Counted from the first letter of the stretch, positions 20,362-32,461 are shown. The stretch: DNA of 64,000 nt from Armigeres subalbatus (GCF_024139115.2 NC_085140.1:155646452-155710451); one strand, 5' to 3'. Numbers and translations: made by a program. The notes: generated by a model not told the origin, from the letters alone.

Positions 20362-20844
20362 ATAAGATCCCGGTAAAAAGTTTTAGCACATAACATATGT
20401 GTACACAGTTAGTTTCTATTACCGAAATCGGTAAAATTTTACTGAGTTTTTGAACAGCTGACTTTACTCGGTAATTTTAAATGTTACTGATAACTCAGTA
20501 AAATTTTCAGCCCATGAAATGTTAAAAAATACCGACTAGGTCAGTAAGTCTTATTGCTGACTTTTCGGTACTTTTATTGTTTACTTTGGTTTACCGAAGA
20601 TTACAGTATTTTTTTTTTCTTCAAAAAATGTTCCCCACAAAATTATTGCTTTCTTAAAAAAACCACACGACGGTAAAAATCATCGTGTTATGAAATAACC
20701 CTATCTATCTGAATTGTTACAAAAGTTTGCTTTGAGACTCATATACTATAGTTGTTTTGATCAGGTTTTGATGATTGCATCGTGGAACTCTGCGCTCCCT
20801 GGAAGGTCATGCGGTGTTATTATGTCCGATTGGGACTATATCGG

Positions 20845-21111
20845 TCAGCTGACATGAAAACCGCTCTTCCGCCTGCTGCCGTATGAAGTGTTCTCGCCGG
20901 AATTGTTCACGATCATTAGATGCAGCACCTGTAGTCGGAATATACAAGGATCATACCGCTTTTTCGCCTTGTTTCTGTTCTGCTTGCGTAAGTGATTTTT
21001 TTTAGTTTCAGCAGGCTCCAGTTCTACTAGCAGCGGTTTTGTCAATTTAAGGATCCACGATATGGCCTTCCAGGGAGCGTTCAGTTCGTCGAGGTCTCGT
21101 GGCAAATACAA
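20845..21111 (-). CDS. Small basic open frame inside the outer element, unrecognised
   Basis: The frame of 88 residues begins MYLPRDLDELNAPWKAISW and contains a very basic segment (KKNHLRKQNRNKAKKRY). It lies between the two groups of TACTGA motifs, where a transposase remnant would be expected. I do not recognise a family, no catalytic motif is visible, and the length is short, so it may be a relic or chance. Confidence 0.2.
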   Translation of the reverse strand: MYLPRDLDELNAPWKAISWILKLTKPLLVELEPAETKKNHLRKQNRNKAKKRYDPCIFRLQVLHLMIVNNSGENTSYGSRRKSGFHVS

Positions 21112-21351
21112 TTTGCCAGAAGCTTGGAATAGAAAAACATGGCGGATTAAATGAACATGTTTGACACAAAGGAAAGCTTAGTTGACGTTTAAGCTTTGAA
21201 GATTTTTTTCGGTAAATTAAAAAAAACACCGGAATCTCGGTATTGACGTTTACTGAGAAATCATTCTATTCAGTAAATATGCTTTTATTACGGGGAAGTC
21301 AGTAAGAATCATTATGGACGTCAGTAATCAAGCAAATCTATTACTGTAAAA

Positions 21352-21495
21352 CCTCTTTTTACGCTCCCTCCTTTTACGCTACCTCCTTTTACGCTCCCTC
21401 TTTTTACGCTCAAAATTCCAAATAACGCTCCCTCTTTTTACGCTCCAAATTCGAAATAACGCTCCCTCTTTTTACGCCCTATAGGAGCGTAAAAA
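21352..21495. repeat. Left subterminal array of ACGCTCC units
   Basis: TTTTACGCTCC or ACGCTCCCTC recurs six or seven times, in part separated by AAATTC(C/G)AAATA. The array is in the same orientation as the one at 27790-27935, although the element termini themselves are inverted. Confidence 0.85.
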
Positions 21496-21599
21496 AAGTT
21501 TCAAGCATTTATATGAGGCAAATTTGGATTAGTTTCGAAGGTTGTTTTTAGATGATCTAAGTACTACGGATGTTCTAGAAACAGAATATAGGCTTGCAT

Positions 21600-24500
21600 G
21601 CGAAGTGGTATTAGCGGTTGTCATGATCTACGAACTCCACACAGTCAAGATCTGTTGATCAACCTTCGTAATGGAGACAGTTATTGAAGAATAAACAAGT
21701 TGTGTGACCCCTTCTTGGTATATGTTTGTATTCCAAGTAGTTCTTGTTGTTGTTGTAGGCTCCAGGTAGTCTACGAACTCCACAGAGTCAAGGTCTGTGG
21801 ATCAACCTCCGTAATGGAGGCAGTTATTGAAGAATAAACAAGTTGTGCGACCCCTTCTAGATATATATTTGTATTTCAAGTAGATCTGGATGTTGTCATT
21901 GATGCCAGGTAGTCTACGAACTCCATAGAGTCAAGATCTGTGGATCAACCTCCGTAATGGAGGCAGTTATTGAAGAATAAACAAGTTGTGTGACCCCTTC
22001 TGGGTATATGTTTGTATTCCTTGTAGTTCTTGTTGTTGACGTGGGCTCCAGGAAGTTTACCAACTCCATAGAGTCAAGGTCTGTGGATCAACCTCCGTAA
22101 CGGAGACAGTTATTGGAGAATAAACAAGTTGTGTAACCCCTTCTTGCTATATATTTGTATTCCAAGTAGCTCTTATTGTTGTCGTAGGCTCCAGGTAGTC
22201 TACGAACTCCACAGAGTCAAGGTCTGTGAATCAACCTCCGTAATGGAGGCAGTTATTGAAGAATAAACAAGTTGTGCGACCCCTTCTAGGTATATATTTG
22301 TATTTCAAGTAGATCTTGATGTTGTCATTGATGCCAGGTAGTCTACAAACTCCATATGGTCAAGGTCTGTGGATCAACCACCGTAATGGAGGCAGTTATT
22401 AAAGAATAAACAAATTGTGTGTCCCTTCTGGGTATATGTTTGTATTCCTTGTAGTTCTTGTTGTTGTCGTGGGCTCCAGGAAGCTTACGAACTCCATAGA
22501 GTCAAGGTCTGTGGATCAACCTCCGTAACGGAGACAGTTATTGGAGAATAAACAAGTTGTGTAACCCCTTCTTGGTATATGTTTGTATTCCAAGTAGTTC
22601 TTGTTGTTGTCGTAGGCTCCAGGTAGTCTACGAACTCCACAGAGTCAAGGTCTGTGGATCAACCTCCGTAATGGAGGCAGTTATTGAAGAATAAACAAGT
22701 TGTGCGACCCCTTCTTGGTATATATTTGTATTCCAAGTAGATCTTGATGTTGTCATTGATGCCAGGTGGTCTACGAACTCCATACAGTCAAGGTCTGTTG
22801 ATCAACTTTCGTATTGGAGAAAGTTATTGAAGAATAAACAAGTTGTGTGAACCCTTTTTAGTATATGTTTGTATTCCTAGTAGTTCTTGTTGTTGTTGTC
22901 GTGGGCTCCAGGTAGTCTACGAACTCCATAGAGTCACGGTCTGTCGATCAACCTCCGTAATGGAGGCAGTTATTTGAAAATAAACAAGTTGTGTGACCCC
23001 TTCTAGGTATATGTTTGTATTACTTGTAGTTCTTGATGATGTTATTGATGCCAGGTAGTCTACGAACTTCATAGAGTCAAGGTCTAATGATCAACCTTCG
23101 TAATGAAGACAGTTATTTGAGAATAAACAAGTTGTGTAACCCCTTCCTGGTATATGTTTGTTTTCCAAGTAGTTCTTGTTGTTGTCGTGGGCTCCATGTA
23201 GTCTACGAACTCCATAGAGTCACGGTCTGTGGATCAACCTCCGTAATGGAGGCAGTTATTTGAAAATAAACAAGTTGTGTGACCCCTTCTTGGTAAATGT
23301 TCGTATTCCTTGTAGTTCTTGATGTTGTTATTGATGCCAGGTAGTCTACGAACTCCATAGAGTCAAGGTCTAATGATCAACCTTCGTAATGAAGACAGTT
23401 ATTGGAGAATAAACAAGTTGTGTAACCCCTTCTTGGTATATATTTATAAACCAAGTACTTCTTGTTGTTGTCGTGGGCTCCAGGTTTTCAACGAATTCCA
23501 TAGAGTCAAGGTCTGTGGATCAACCTCCGTAATGGAGGCAGTTATTAAAGAATAAACAAGTTGTGTGACCCCTTCTGGGTATATGTTTGTATTCCAAGTA
23601 GATCTTGATGTTGTCATTGATGCCAGGTAGTCTACGAACTCCATAGAGTCAAGGTCTGTGGATCAACCTTCGTAATGGAGACAGTTATTGAAGAATAAAC
23701 AAGTTGTGTGACCCTTTTCTAGGTATATGCTTGTTATTGGTAGATATTGTTATTGATGCCAGGTAGTCTACGAACTCCATAGAGTCAAGGTCTGTTGATC
23801 AACCTCCGTAATGAAGACAGTTATTTGAGAATAAACAAGTTGTGTAACCCCTTCTTGGTATATATTTATATTCCGAGTACTTCTTGTTGTTGTCGTGGGA
23901 TCCAGGTAGTCTACAAAGTCGAGGTCTGTGGATCAACCTTCGTAATGGAGGCAGTTATTGGAGAATGAACAAGTTATGTAACCCCTTCTTGGTATATATT
24001 TGTATTCCATGTAGTTCTTGTTGCTCTCGTGGGCTCCAGATAGTCTACGAACTCCATAGCGTCAAGGTCTGTTGATCAACCTCCGTAATGGAGGCAGTTA
24101 TTGAAGAATAAACAAGTTGCGTGACCCCTTCTAGATATATATTTGTATTCCAAGTAGATCTTGATATTTTCATTGATACAAGGTAGTCCACGAACTCCGT
24201 AGAGTAAAGGTCTGTTGATTGACCTACGTGATGGAGGCAGTTATTTAAGAATAAACAAGTTGTGTGAACCCTTTTTGGTATATGTTTGTATTTCTAGTAG
24301 TTTTTGTTGTTGTCGTGTGCTCCATGTAGTCTACGAACTCCATAGAGTCAAGGTCTGTTGATCAACCTCCGTGATGAAGGCAGTTATTTGAAAATAAACA
24401 AGTTGTGTGACCAGGTAGTCTACGAATTCCATAGAGTCAAGGTCTGTTGATCAACCTTCGTAATGGAGAAAGTTATTGAAGAATAAACAAGTTGTGTGAC

Positions 24501-25178
24501 CCCATGTTGGAATATAATTGTATTCCAAGCGGTTCTTGTTGTTGTCGTGGGCTCCAGGTAAACTCCATGGAGTCAAGATCTATGGATTAACCTCAGTCAT
24601 GAAGACAGTTATTGAAGAATAAAAAAAGTTGTGAGACCCCTTCTAGGTATATGCTCGTATTCCATGCAGTTCTTGTTGTTGTCGTGAGTTACAGGTAGTC
24701 TACGAACTCCATAGAGTCAAATACTACGAATCAACTTCCGTAATAGAGACAGTTATCGAAGAGTGCACAAGTTGTGTGACATCTTCTTGGTATATGTTTG
24801 CATTCCAAGTAGCTCTTGTTGCTGTCATTGGATCCAGGGAGTCTACGAACTACGAACTACGAATAGAGTCAAGGTATGTTGATCATCGTCAGTAATGGAG
24901 ACAGTTATTGAAGAATAAACAAGTTGTGTGCCCCCCTCCTAGATATATGTTTGTATTCCAAATAGTTCTCTTTGCTGCTGTGTTATCCAGGTAGTCTACA
25001 AACTAAAAGAGTCAAGGTCTGTGAATCAACCTTCATAATGGAGACAGATGACAAAGAATGCACAAGTTGTGTGACCCTTTTTTGGTATGTTTTTGTATTC
25101 CAAGTAGTTCTTGTTGTTGTCGTGGGCTTCAGGTTATCTGCGAACTTCAAGGGTCAAGGTCTGTGGATCAACTTCCGG
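21600..25178. repeat. Satellite A: about 25 tandem copies of a 143-bp monomer
   Basis: Measured from the word GTCAAG, consecutive copies start at 21644, 21787, 21930, 22073, 22216, 22359, 22501 and 22644, a spacing of 143 bp with one 142. Each monomer has CTACGAACTCCATAGAG, GATCAACCTCCGTAATGGAG, GAATAAACAAGTTGTGTGAC and a variable TTCTTGTTGTTGTCGTGG part. Alternating variants (TTGTTGTTGTCGTGGGC versus TTGATGTTGTCATTGATGC) suggest partial higher-order structure. Monomers after about 24400 are more diverged and one is truncated. Frames inside are not genes. Confidence 0.95.
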
Positions 25179-25235
25179 CCTCGAACCGTGTATTGTGGCG
25201 TAAAATTGTTGATTCAGTGTTATATTTTTTTTTTT

Positions 25236-27490
25236 TGGATGACCGTGAACCTATGCAATGGACGCATTCTATTCTATGTACCACAAAGGGGTTGTACCAT
25301 TTTTGAAACAAGGCGAAAGATTTCTGTTTACGCGTGTAGATCTTAAGGCCTATTCCAGGGTTTTCTTGGCTGACCGTGAACCTATGCAATGGACGCATTA
25401 TTTTCTATGTACCACAAAGGGGTTGTACCATTTTTGAAACAAGGCGAAAGATTTATGGTTCCGCGTGTAGATCTTAAGGCCTATTCCAGGGTTTTCTTGG
25501 ATGACCGTGAACATATGCAATGGACGCATTCTATTCTATGTACCACAAATGGGTTATACCATTTTTGAAACAAGGCAAAAGATTTCTGTTTACGCGTGAA
25601 AATCTTAAGGCCTATTCCAGGGTTTTCTTGGATGACCGTGAACCTATGCAATGGACGCATTCTATTCTATGTACCACAAATGGGTTATACCATTTTTGAA
25701 ACAAGGCAAAAGATTTCTGTTTACGCGTGAAAATCTTAAGGCCTATTCCAGGGTTTTCTTGGATGACCGTGAACCTATGCAATGGACGTATTCTATTATA
25801 TGTACCACAAAGGGGTTGTACCATTTTTGAAACAAGGCGAAAGATTTCTGGTTACGCGTGTAGATCTTAAGGCCTATTCCAGGGTTTTCTTGGATGACCA
25901 TGAACCTAGGCTATGGACGCATTCTATTCTATGTACCACAAAGGGGTTGTACCATTTTTGAAACAAGGCGAAATATTTCTGGTTACGCGTGTAGATTGTA
26001 AGGCCTATTCCATGGTTTTCTTGGATGACCGTGAACCTAGGCTATGGACGCATTCTATTCTATGTACCACAAAGGGGTTGTACAATTTTTGAAACAAGGT
26101 GAAAGATTTCTGGTTACGCGTGTAGATCTTAAGGCCTATTCCAGGGTTTTCTTGGATGACCGTGAACCTATGCAATGGACGCATTCTATTATATGTACCA
26201 CAAAGGGGTTGTACTGTTTTTTAAACAAGGCGAAAGATTTCTGGCTACGCGTGTAGATCTTAAGGCCTATTCCAGGGTTTTCTTGGATGACCGTGAACCT
26301 ATGCAATGGACGCATTTTATTCTATATACCACAAAGGGGTTGAACCATTTTTGAAACAAGACCGAAGATTTCTGTTTACGCGTGTAGATTGTAAGGCCTA
26401 TTCCAGGGTTTTCTTGGATGACCATGATCCTAGGCTATGGACGCATTCTATTCTATGTACCACAAAAGGGGTTGTACCATTTTTGAAACAAGGCGAAATA
26501 TTTCTGGTTACGCGTGTAGATCTTAAGGCATATTCCAGGGTTTTCTTGGATGACTGTGAACCTATGCAATGGACGCATTCTATTCTATGTATCAGAAATG
26601 GTTGAACCATTTTTTAAACAAGACGGAAGATTTCTGTTTACGCGTGTAGATCTTAAGGCCTATTCCAGGGTTTTCTTGGATGACTGTGATCCTAGGCTAT
26701 GGACGCATTCTATTCTATGTACCACAAAGAGGTTGTACCATTTTTGAAACAAGGCGAAATATTTCTGGTTACGCGTGTAGATCTTAAGGCCTATTCCAGG
26801 GTTTTCTTGGATGACTGTGAACCTATGCAATGGACGCATTCTATTCTATGTATCAGAAAGGGGTTGTACCATTTTTGAAACAAGGCGAAAGATTTCTGGT
26901 TACGCGTGTAGATTGTAAGGCCTATTCCAGGGTTTTCTTGGATGACCGTGAACCTATGCAATGGACGCATTCTATTCTATGTATCACAAAGGGGTTGTAC
27001 CATTTTTGAAACAAGGCGAAATATTTCTGGTTACGCGTGTAGATCTTAAGGCCTATTCCAGGGTTTTCTTGGATGACCGTGAACCTATGCAATGGACGCA
27101 TTCTATTCTATGTATCAGAAAGGGGTTGTACCATTTTTGAAACAAGGCGAAAGATTTCTGGTTACGCGTGTAGATTGTAAGGCCTATTCCAGGGTTTTCT
27201 TGGATGACCGTGAACCTATGCAATGGACGCATTCTATTCTATGTATCACAAAGGGGTTGTACCATTTTTGAAACAAGGCGAAAGATTTCTGGTTACGCGT
27301 GTAGATCTTAAGGCCTATTCCAGGGTTTTCTTGGATGACCGTGAACCTATGTAATGGACGCATTCTATTCTATGTATCAGAAAGGGGTTGTACCATTTTT
27401 GAAACAAGGCGAAAGATTTCTGGTTACGCGTGTAGATCTTAAGGCCTATTCCAGGGTTTTCTTGGATGGCCGTGAACCTATGCAATGGTT
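25236..27490. repeat. Satellite B: about 17 tandem copies of a 131-bp monomer
   Basis: The word GACCGTGAAC recurs at 25241, 25372, 25503, 25634 and 25765, a 131-bp spacing. Monomers contain ATGGACGCATTCTATTCTAT, GGGGTTGTACCATTTTTGAA, GTTACGCGTGTAGAT and AAGGCCTATTCCAGGGTT. Copies are more uniform than satellite A. Two variant classes differ at CCTATGCAATGG/CCTAGGCTATGG and at TACCACAAA/TATCAGAAA. Satellite B is unrelated to satellite A. Degenerate traces (TTGGACGACCATGA, TTGGATGACCC) continue to about 27710. Confidence 0.95.
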
Positions 27491-27787
27491 GCGTTCTATC
27501 CAATGTATCACAAAACACAGGTCCAAGCTCCAGGAGGTTCTTGTAAAACTTTAAATACGTGAAAACGGTGATGAACATCTTACTGTGCGTTATCAAGGAT
27601 CTGCACCACTCATGACTTGTTGATTTTTTGGCGTACCAAGAACATCTTAAGGCCTCAGCATTCAAACAATTGGACGACCATGATAACGGAAACAATTTGG
27701 ATGACCCTAATACCAAAATTGGTAAAAGACACATCTTAAGACTAAAAGTGAGTTAAATATCAAATTTTGCTTACCTAAAAGATTGCA

Positions 27788-27935
27788 AACTTTTTTTACG
27801 CTCCAAATTCCAAATAGCGCTCCCTCTTTTTACGCTCAAAATTCCAAATAACGCTCCCTCTTTTTACGCCCTAAATTCGAAATAACGCTCCCTCTTTTTA
27901 CGCTCTGATTCCATTTACGCTCCCCCGTTTTGGGC
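27788..27935. repeat. Right subterminal array of ACGCTCC units
   Basis: Five or six units of ACGCTCCCTCTTTTT, separated by AAATTC(C/G)AAATA as on the left. The same order and orientation as 21352-21495 indicates direct, not inverted, subterminal repeats. Confidence 0.85.
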
Positions 27936-28070
27936 GCAAAAAGAGGTTTTGCAGTACTGGTCATCGGTAATATTTTGAGAAGTTACTGAGTTTCCGGTAT
28001 TTTTTATGATTTACGGTTTGAAATCAGTAAAAAAAAATACCGAACAAGGAAACCGCTGTTAAGTGTGTAA

Positions 28071-30160
28071 CTCGGGTAGCAAAAGTTGTACCCTTATAAA
28101 GTGTTATAAGGGTTATTTGTTATTTGTTATACGGAACATCGAAACGTCAGAAGATAGTATAGCAGTATTTGATCTAACAAGGGGTCACGCGACTTATATT
28201 GTATATCTGAATACGATTCGCGTTGGAATTATACAAAAGATTTTTCCTAGTGGCGTTGGGTGTTTAGGAGCTGAAATTGTTTTTTATAATTAATTGGAGA
28301 TTGGAGTAAACAATATTAAAGTAGAAAAGAAAGGAGTTTTGGGTATGTAACTGATTTAATTATTGATATTGATTTGACAAACTCGAACAAAACCCATTCG
28401 TACGCCACGCACGGGCGTACACGGTTTGATTGAAATATTATGCAAGGTTAAAATACTTCAAACTTCCATTTACTTCCGCTATATTCACTTCTAAACGGAA
28501 GTTTGGAAGAATGGAAGTTTGAAGTATTTTAACCTTGTAACATTTTCCCCTAAGACGCTCAATATTAATTATTTCGTGAAATATTATGTTTATATTCGAA
28601 AACCGTATCAAATGCTCATTCATTGCTATGAGCATATTTATTATCCGCATTTCTCAAACATTTCCCATGTGTGCCGTTTCTCCCAGTGGTGTGGCAGCGC
28701 ACCCGAATTTGACTTTTTTCTAACATGTATGTAACCGACTTTATGTCTTTCAAAAGTCTTCTACACTATCTTTCCTTAAACTATCAATATCAACAAGTAG
28801 AGTTTCTTTTATCGGATTATTTTGAAGAAATATTGATTTTTAAAAAGGTGATGCCTCACCTGGATTTACCCTCAGTTAAATGTTCAATGCACAGTTTTGG
28901 TGTTTTCTGTTTCATTTTTACATGTCGTTGAAATTGCTTTACTTTTGGTATAGAATATTCGGAATACTATCAACCCAAAAGCAATGTTCTAATAATGAAA
29001 AGAATGCCATGAAAAGAGATGATATTAATATCGTACATCGTAATAACCTATTCAAATTACGTGCTTCATGGCATGATAAAGATAATTTAATTTCAATGTT
29101 GAATCATCACATTTTCATTTAATATGATATCCAAATTGGAATCACCTCACAGTTGCTATGCTCTCCTGCATTATGATAAGCGAGTTTGCTTTCGTACGAT
29201 TGATAATTTATAATGTTGCTTCTAATCTATCTATTTTGTGATTGTTATGCATCGTTGACAAACATTGGTGTATCCCTCGTCAACCTTTCGAAAAACCGAA
29301 GACTGCGTATAAAAAGATTCGTTCCCAATGTAGAACAGTTCTAAGGAATATACTTTTCAACACATGTTGAATAAAATCTAGATTTTTACCATGCTGACTC
29401 GAAAATATTATATCAATTTTAGAGGAATTTTATGTTCGTATGATAAATAAGTTAAAATGGATAAAAGACGAACATTTCATCAAAAGTCGCCTGAAAATAG
29501 AAGTTTACCCTACAAATAAATCAAATTAGATTTCATCAAATATAAATTGGTTAGTAACAGCATAGGAGAGACCTTCTTTTGAATGCAATCCGTCATTTTT
29601 AAAAACAATGTAAAAAATTTATGATAGAAAAATAAATATCATTATACTTTGGCTACAGATCTTGCTCTTTGTAGTCTTGGAAAAAAGTGTTATAATTTTC
29701 TGATCATATGGTATTTGTTTACACTTGAAAATGACAGAACGATGTTCCCGTTCCCAATTATAACAGTTTTGGCTCATCGAAAGGGGGTCAACTTTTGGAT
29801 TGGATTTTGATCGAAGATCCACTTATGTTATGTGGTTTTAGTTCATAATTCACTTATTTTCACTTTTCACTTCAAACTGACTTATGTTTAAGCATGTATG
29901 TCTTTATGACACCTAGAATTCATTTAAACCCGGCTTAAGATGTTCGCCTAACAGAATAGCGCTAATCTGACCTAAATATTTTTCGATAAAAAAAACTTTT
30001 CCTAATTGATAAATGTGAAATTGCGCAAGCTCAACAACAAATCCTCATTTGTGTCTCCAATTAAATTATTAGATAAACTAATATAGCTGGCGAATGCAGA
30101 AAGGACGACAGAACAATATTAAATTCATAGAAAACACATGCTTTCGACACTAGCGTTAAG
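28071..30160. other. AT-rich DNA with one hairpin, no gene recognised
   Basis: Open frames here (for example 28063-28293 plus, 28725-28931 plus) have no known motif. The only defined structure is the hairpin at 28443-28536. Confidence 0.5.
28443..28536. repeat. Inverted repeat of 27-bp arms
   Basis: CAAGGTTAAAATACTTCAAA and its extension CTTCCAT on the left are matched exactly by the reverse complement at 28510-28536. Inside, TTACTTCCG and CGGAAGTTTGGAAG give further pairing. It resembles a very small foldback element. Confidence 0.8.
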
Positions 30161-30224
30161 TGCTTGCCTGTACTCAACGTGCACGCAAGTCAAAAGAATA
30201 AACACCCAATTATAAAGTTGAAAA

Positions 30225-30320
30225 GTGGGAGTCAGGACGATGACGAAACGAAAGACGGAAGCTCACGCATACTCACCCATGTGCTGAAAGACCACAAATT
30301 CGACATCGGAGCGCTGCCAA
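30225..30320 (+). pseudogene. Relic of an RTE-like endonuclease, N-terminal part
   Basis: The frame reads SRILTHVLKDHKFDIGALP, which matches the pattern of the segment leading to the catalytic-glutamate motif in APE-type endonucleases (leucine-rich helix, then DIxALQE). The sequence then leaves the domain and enters the GTCGAAAGG repeat. The matching downstream part is at 30958-31055. Confidence 0.4.
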
Positions 30321-30324
30321 TCTA

Positions 30325-30890
30325 TGACAAAAGATCGAAAAGACAAAACGTCGAAAGGCACAAAATGTCGAAAGGAACAAAAGGCCGGAAGGGACAAAAT
30401 GTCGAAAGGGAAAAAAGATCGGAAAGTACAAAAGGTCGATCAAAAACAAGTTGATAACAAATTAATGCATTTAACTTCATGTAGAAGTAATATACTCATG
30501 TCATCAATCAAAGTTGAAGAATGAGCAATTTTCCAAGAAAGAGTAATTACTATGAAGCAATATTATGAATATTTAGATAGTTAAGTTAGGAGATAAAAAA
30601 ATGTTGATAATAAATATAAAACTTGTATTGTACGAGACTGATTCTCTCCGTTTCAGTTACTTGTTTATTTCGAACTTTTGTTCTTTTCAACAACCTTTTG
30701 TCTCTATCGACATTTTGTCTTGTTCGACGTTTTATCCTTTCGACCTTTTGTTCCGTTCGATCTTTTGTCTCTTTCGCCCTTTTTTTTTTTTCGACCATTT
30801 GTCCTTTTGACCTTTAGTCTTTCGACCTTTTGTCTTACGGCTTTTTGTTCTTTCGACCTATTTCCCTAACGACCTTTTGTGCGAACGTAT
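30325..30890. mobile_element. Foldback-like element of GTCGAAAGGxACAAAA units
   Basis: Between 30325 and 30445, units such as ACAAAATGTCGAAAGG recur about every 17 bp on the plus strand. Between 30690 and 30885 the complement (CCTTTCGACCTTTTGT type) recurs about ten times. The two arrays face each other around a 240-bp AT-rich core, so the whole can fold back. Frames through the arrays, rich in Lys/Arg or Phe/Ser, are by-products. The element separates two pieces of a decayed endonuclease. Confidence 0.7.
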
Positions 30891-30957
30891 AGAACGCTAT
30901 ACATATGACAATATTCAGTAGTGCAGTTCAAATACCTGATCTACAATTTAAGCATAA

Positions 30958-31060
30958 TGTACGTCTACAGCTCGAACTCCAAGAACATTGATGATAAAGA
31001 CGCATTCCACGCGCAGCGCGAGCAGCTGATTCAAGTAAACAGTAGATGATACGAACATTT
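30958..31060 (+). pseudogene. Relic of an RTE-like endonuclease, middle part
   Basis: The frame gives YVYSSNSKNIDDKDAFHAQ followed by REQLIQV. This parallels the INVHCPHEGRPDDEKEAFY and QLEQTYD pattern of the RTE endonuclease in this window, though strongly diverged. It is probably a different, older RTE family. Confidence 0.4.
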
Positions 31061-32461
31061 GAGCAAGTTGCAGATCTGTACACCATCCTGAATCATGGAG
31101 TACCACTAGTTATACTAGTGGTGAATATTGTCAGCGTGGCACCAAATTAAAAATCAGAAGTGCATAACGAATTGGTGGCATCAAATTCATGATTCAATGT
31201 TAGCTAACAATTTTAGATGCGAGCTAATAATTGAATGAAATAAATAAAAAAAATTATGGAGCGTATATACTTAGTCGATAACAGTCGTAGCGCCTCGGAA
31301 TGCAGAATAAATGCTAAACTCCGTGCATCAAGTAGGTACTCTGCTTCAAATCATATTCTAGGTCAGGTTTCCGGTCTGGCTGAAAATGATACCACATACA
31401 ATCAAACTGATTCACCGTACAATTAAAATATTCGATTGTTGTGCAGGGAAACTCGTGAAATCCTTTTTGGCGTTTGCTTATTAATGCCATCGAGTTCTAA
31501 ATGATGTCGTTACTCGTTACGATGAATTTAATACGTCAGTTTGTCTGTGGTGATACCCACGGGAGCGTAGTGCTGAATTATAAATAGATGCAAAATAACT
31601 AGATGTATCTTTGGTGTTTTCTATTTGAACAGCTTAATTGGCGGAGGCATAAACATTTTAGAATTAATCATGTATGTTTGTTTTCCTAATTTGTTCGCAC
31701 ATGTGTCAGTAGAAATTAAAAATTTGACCGAAACGGGAAACGGTTTAACAGCAACAAACGAAACTAAATGAGTGGAGAGGTGTGATTCGAAACGCGGAAG
31801 TTTATCTTCGATGCTCCGTCGAAGTGTTCTTTGTAGAATAAGCTCGGTGCAAGAGTGGGTATCATGATTTTTCTTTGGTTTTTCGTATTACTACTAAGGT
31901 AAACTAACGGTATTGGCAGGTTCGTTTTCATTATTGACGAAAACATAGTTATATTGTGCTGTAGTTTTATTTGACATGTTTTGAATAGGAAATGTTTTGG
32001 AAATTTTAGGAAATTGGATAAATGATAACCCTCTGTGAATAATAGATATAACCTGCCAAAACTGTCTGTCATCTTAACATTTTATGCAATTATTTACTTT
32101 ACTACTAGTTCGACTTCCTCACGACTACACCTGTGTCACAAAGTTTCGACAGCAAACTCAGACAACGAACGGCTGCTTGTGTCCAGTTTCTGGTGAATCT
32201 TACGTTTCTTACACACTTAGTTTCATTCGCCGAGTTCGGCAATTTAAACAAAAAATAATTCCAAACAGTACACCGAATGAATCCTAACATTTTCTAGTTA
32301 AGTTTCAGTAATCAAAATTAAGGTCGATGCGCATATTTGTATTTTTACCTTTCTCGAACACTAAATGTACTGAATTTGTACTTACAAGTTGCATTCGATG
32401 GCGAATCTTGTCCCATTGCAAACGACGCTATGGGACCCCCCTGAATGAACACTAAAGCTAT
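31061..32461. other. No gene recognised
   Basis: A small palindrome ACCACTAGTTATACTAGTGG lies at about 31102. Apart from this I see nothing that can be assigned. The 102-residue minus frame at 31764-32072 has no known motif. Confidence 0.45.

Larger units (their letters stand above)
21344..27954. mobile_element. 6.6-kb TA-flanked inverted-repeat element carrying two satellites
   Basis: The left end reads CTGTAAAACCTCTTTTTACG and the right end, reverse-complemented, CTGCAAAACCTCTTTTTGCG. TA is directly outside both ends (21342-21343, 27955-27956). This fits a Tc1/mariner-type insertion. Next to each end lies an array of ACGCTCCCTCTTTTT units. The interior consists almost wholly of a 143-bp satellite and then a 131-bp satellite, followed by about 300 bp of other DNA. 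No transposase frame is seen, so the element is non-autonomous or a satellite-filled derivative. Confidence 0.75.
20405..28070. mobile_element. Outer repeat element with TACTGA/GGTAA motifs, split by a larger insertion
   Basis: From about 20430 to 20620, 21200 to 21340 and again 27957 to 28050, short motifs ACCGA, CGGTA, TACTGA and CAGTAA recur on both strands. The left edge (ACACAGTTAGTTTC, then ACCGAAATCGGTA) and the reverse complement of the right edge (ACACACTTAACAGC, then TTCGGTA) are loosely similar, suggesting eroded inverted ends. Without the 21344-27954 insertion the element would be about 1.05 kb. Limits are approximate. Confidence 0.5.

Noticed and set aside
21600..27490. Open frames of 60-139 residues across the satellites
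   Set aside because: They repeat with the monomers, occur on both strands and have no conserved protein; 143 and 131 bp are not multiples of three.
22000..27500. CRISPR array
   Set aside because: Regular repeats here have 131-143-bp monomers without unique spacers, in a eukaryotic transposon context; they are satellites.
30586..30869. Lys/Arg- or Phe-rich frames as proteins
   Set aside because: They are translations of a GTCGAAAGG-type array in several frames at once.
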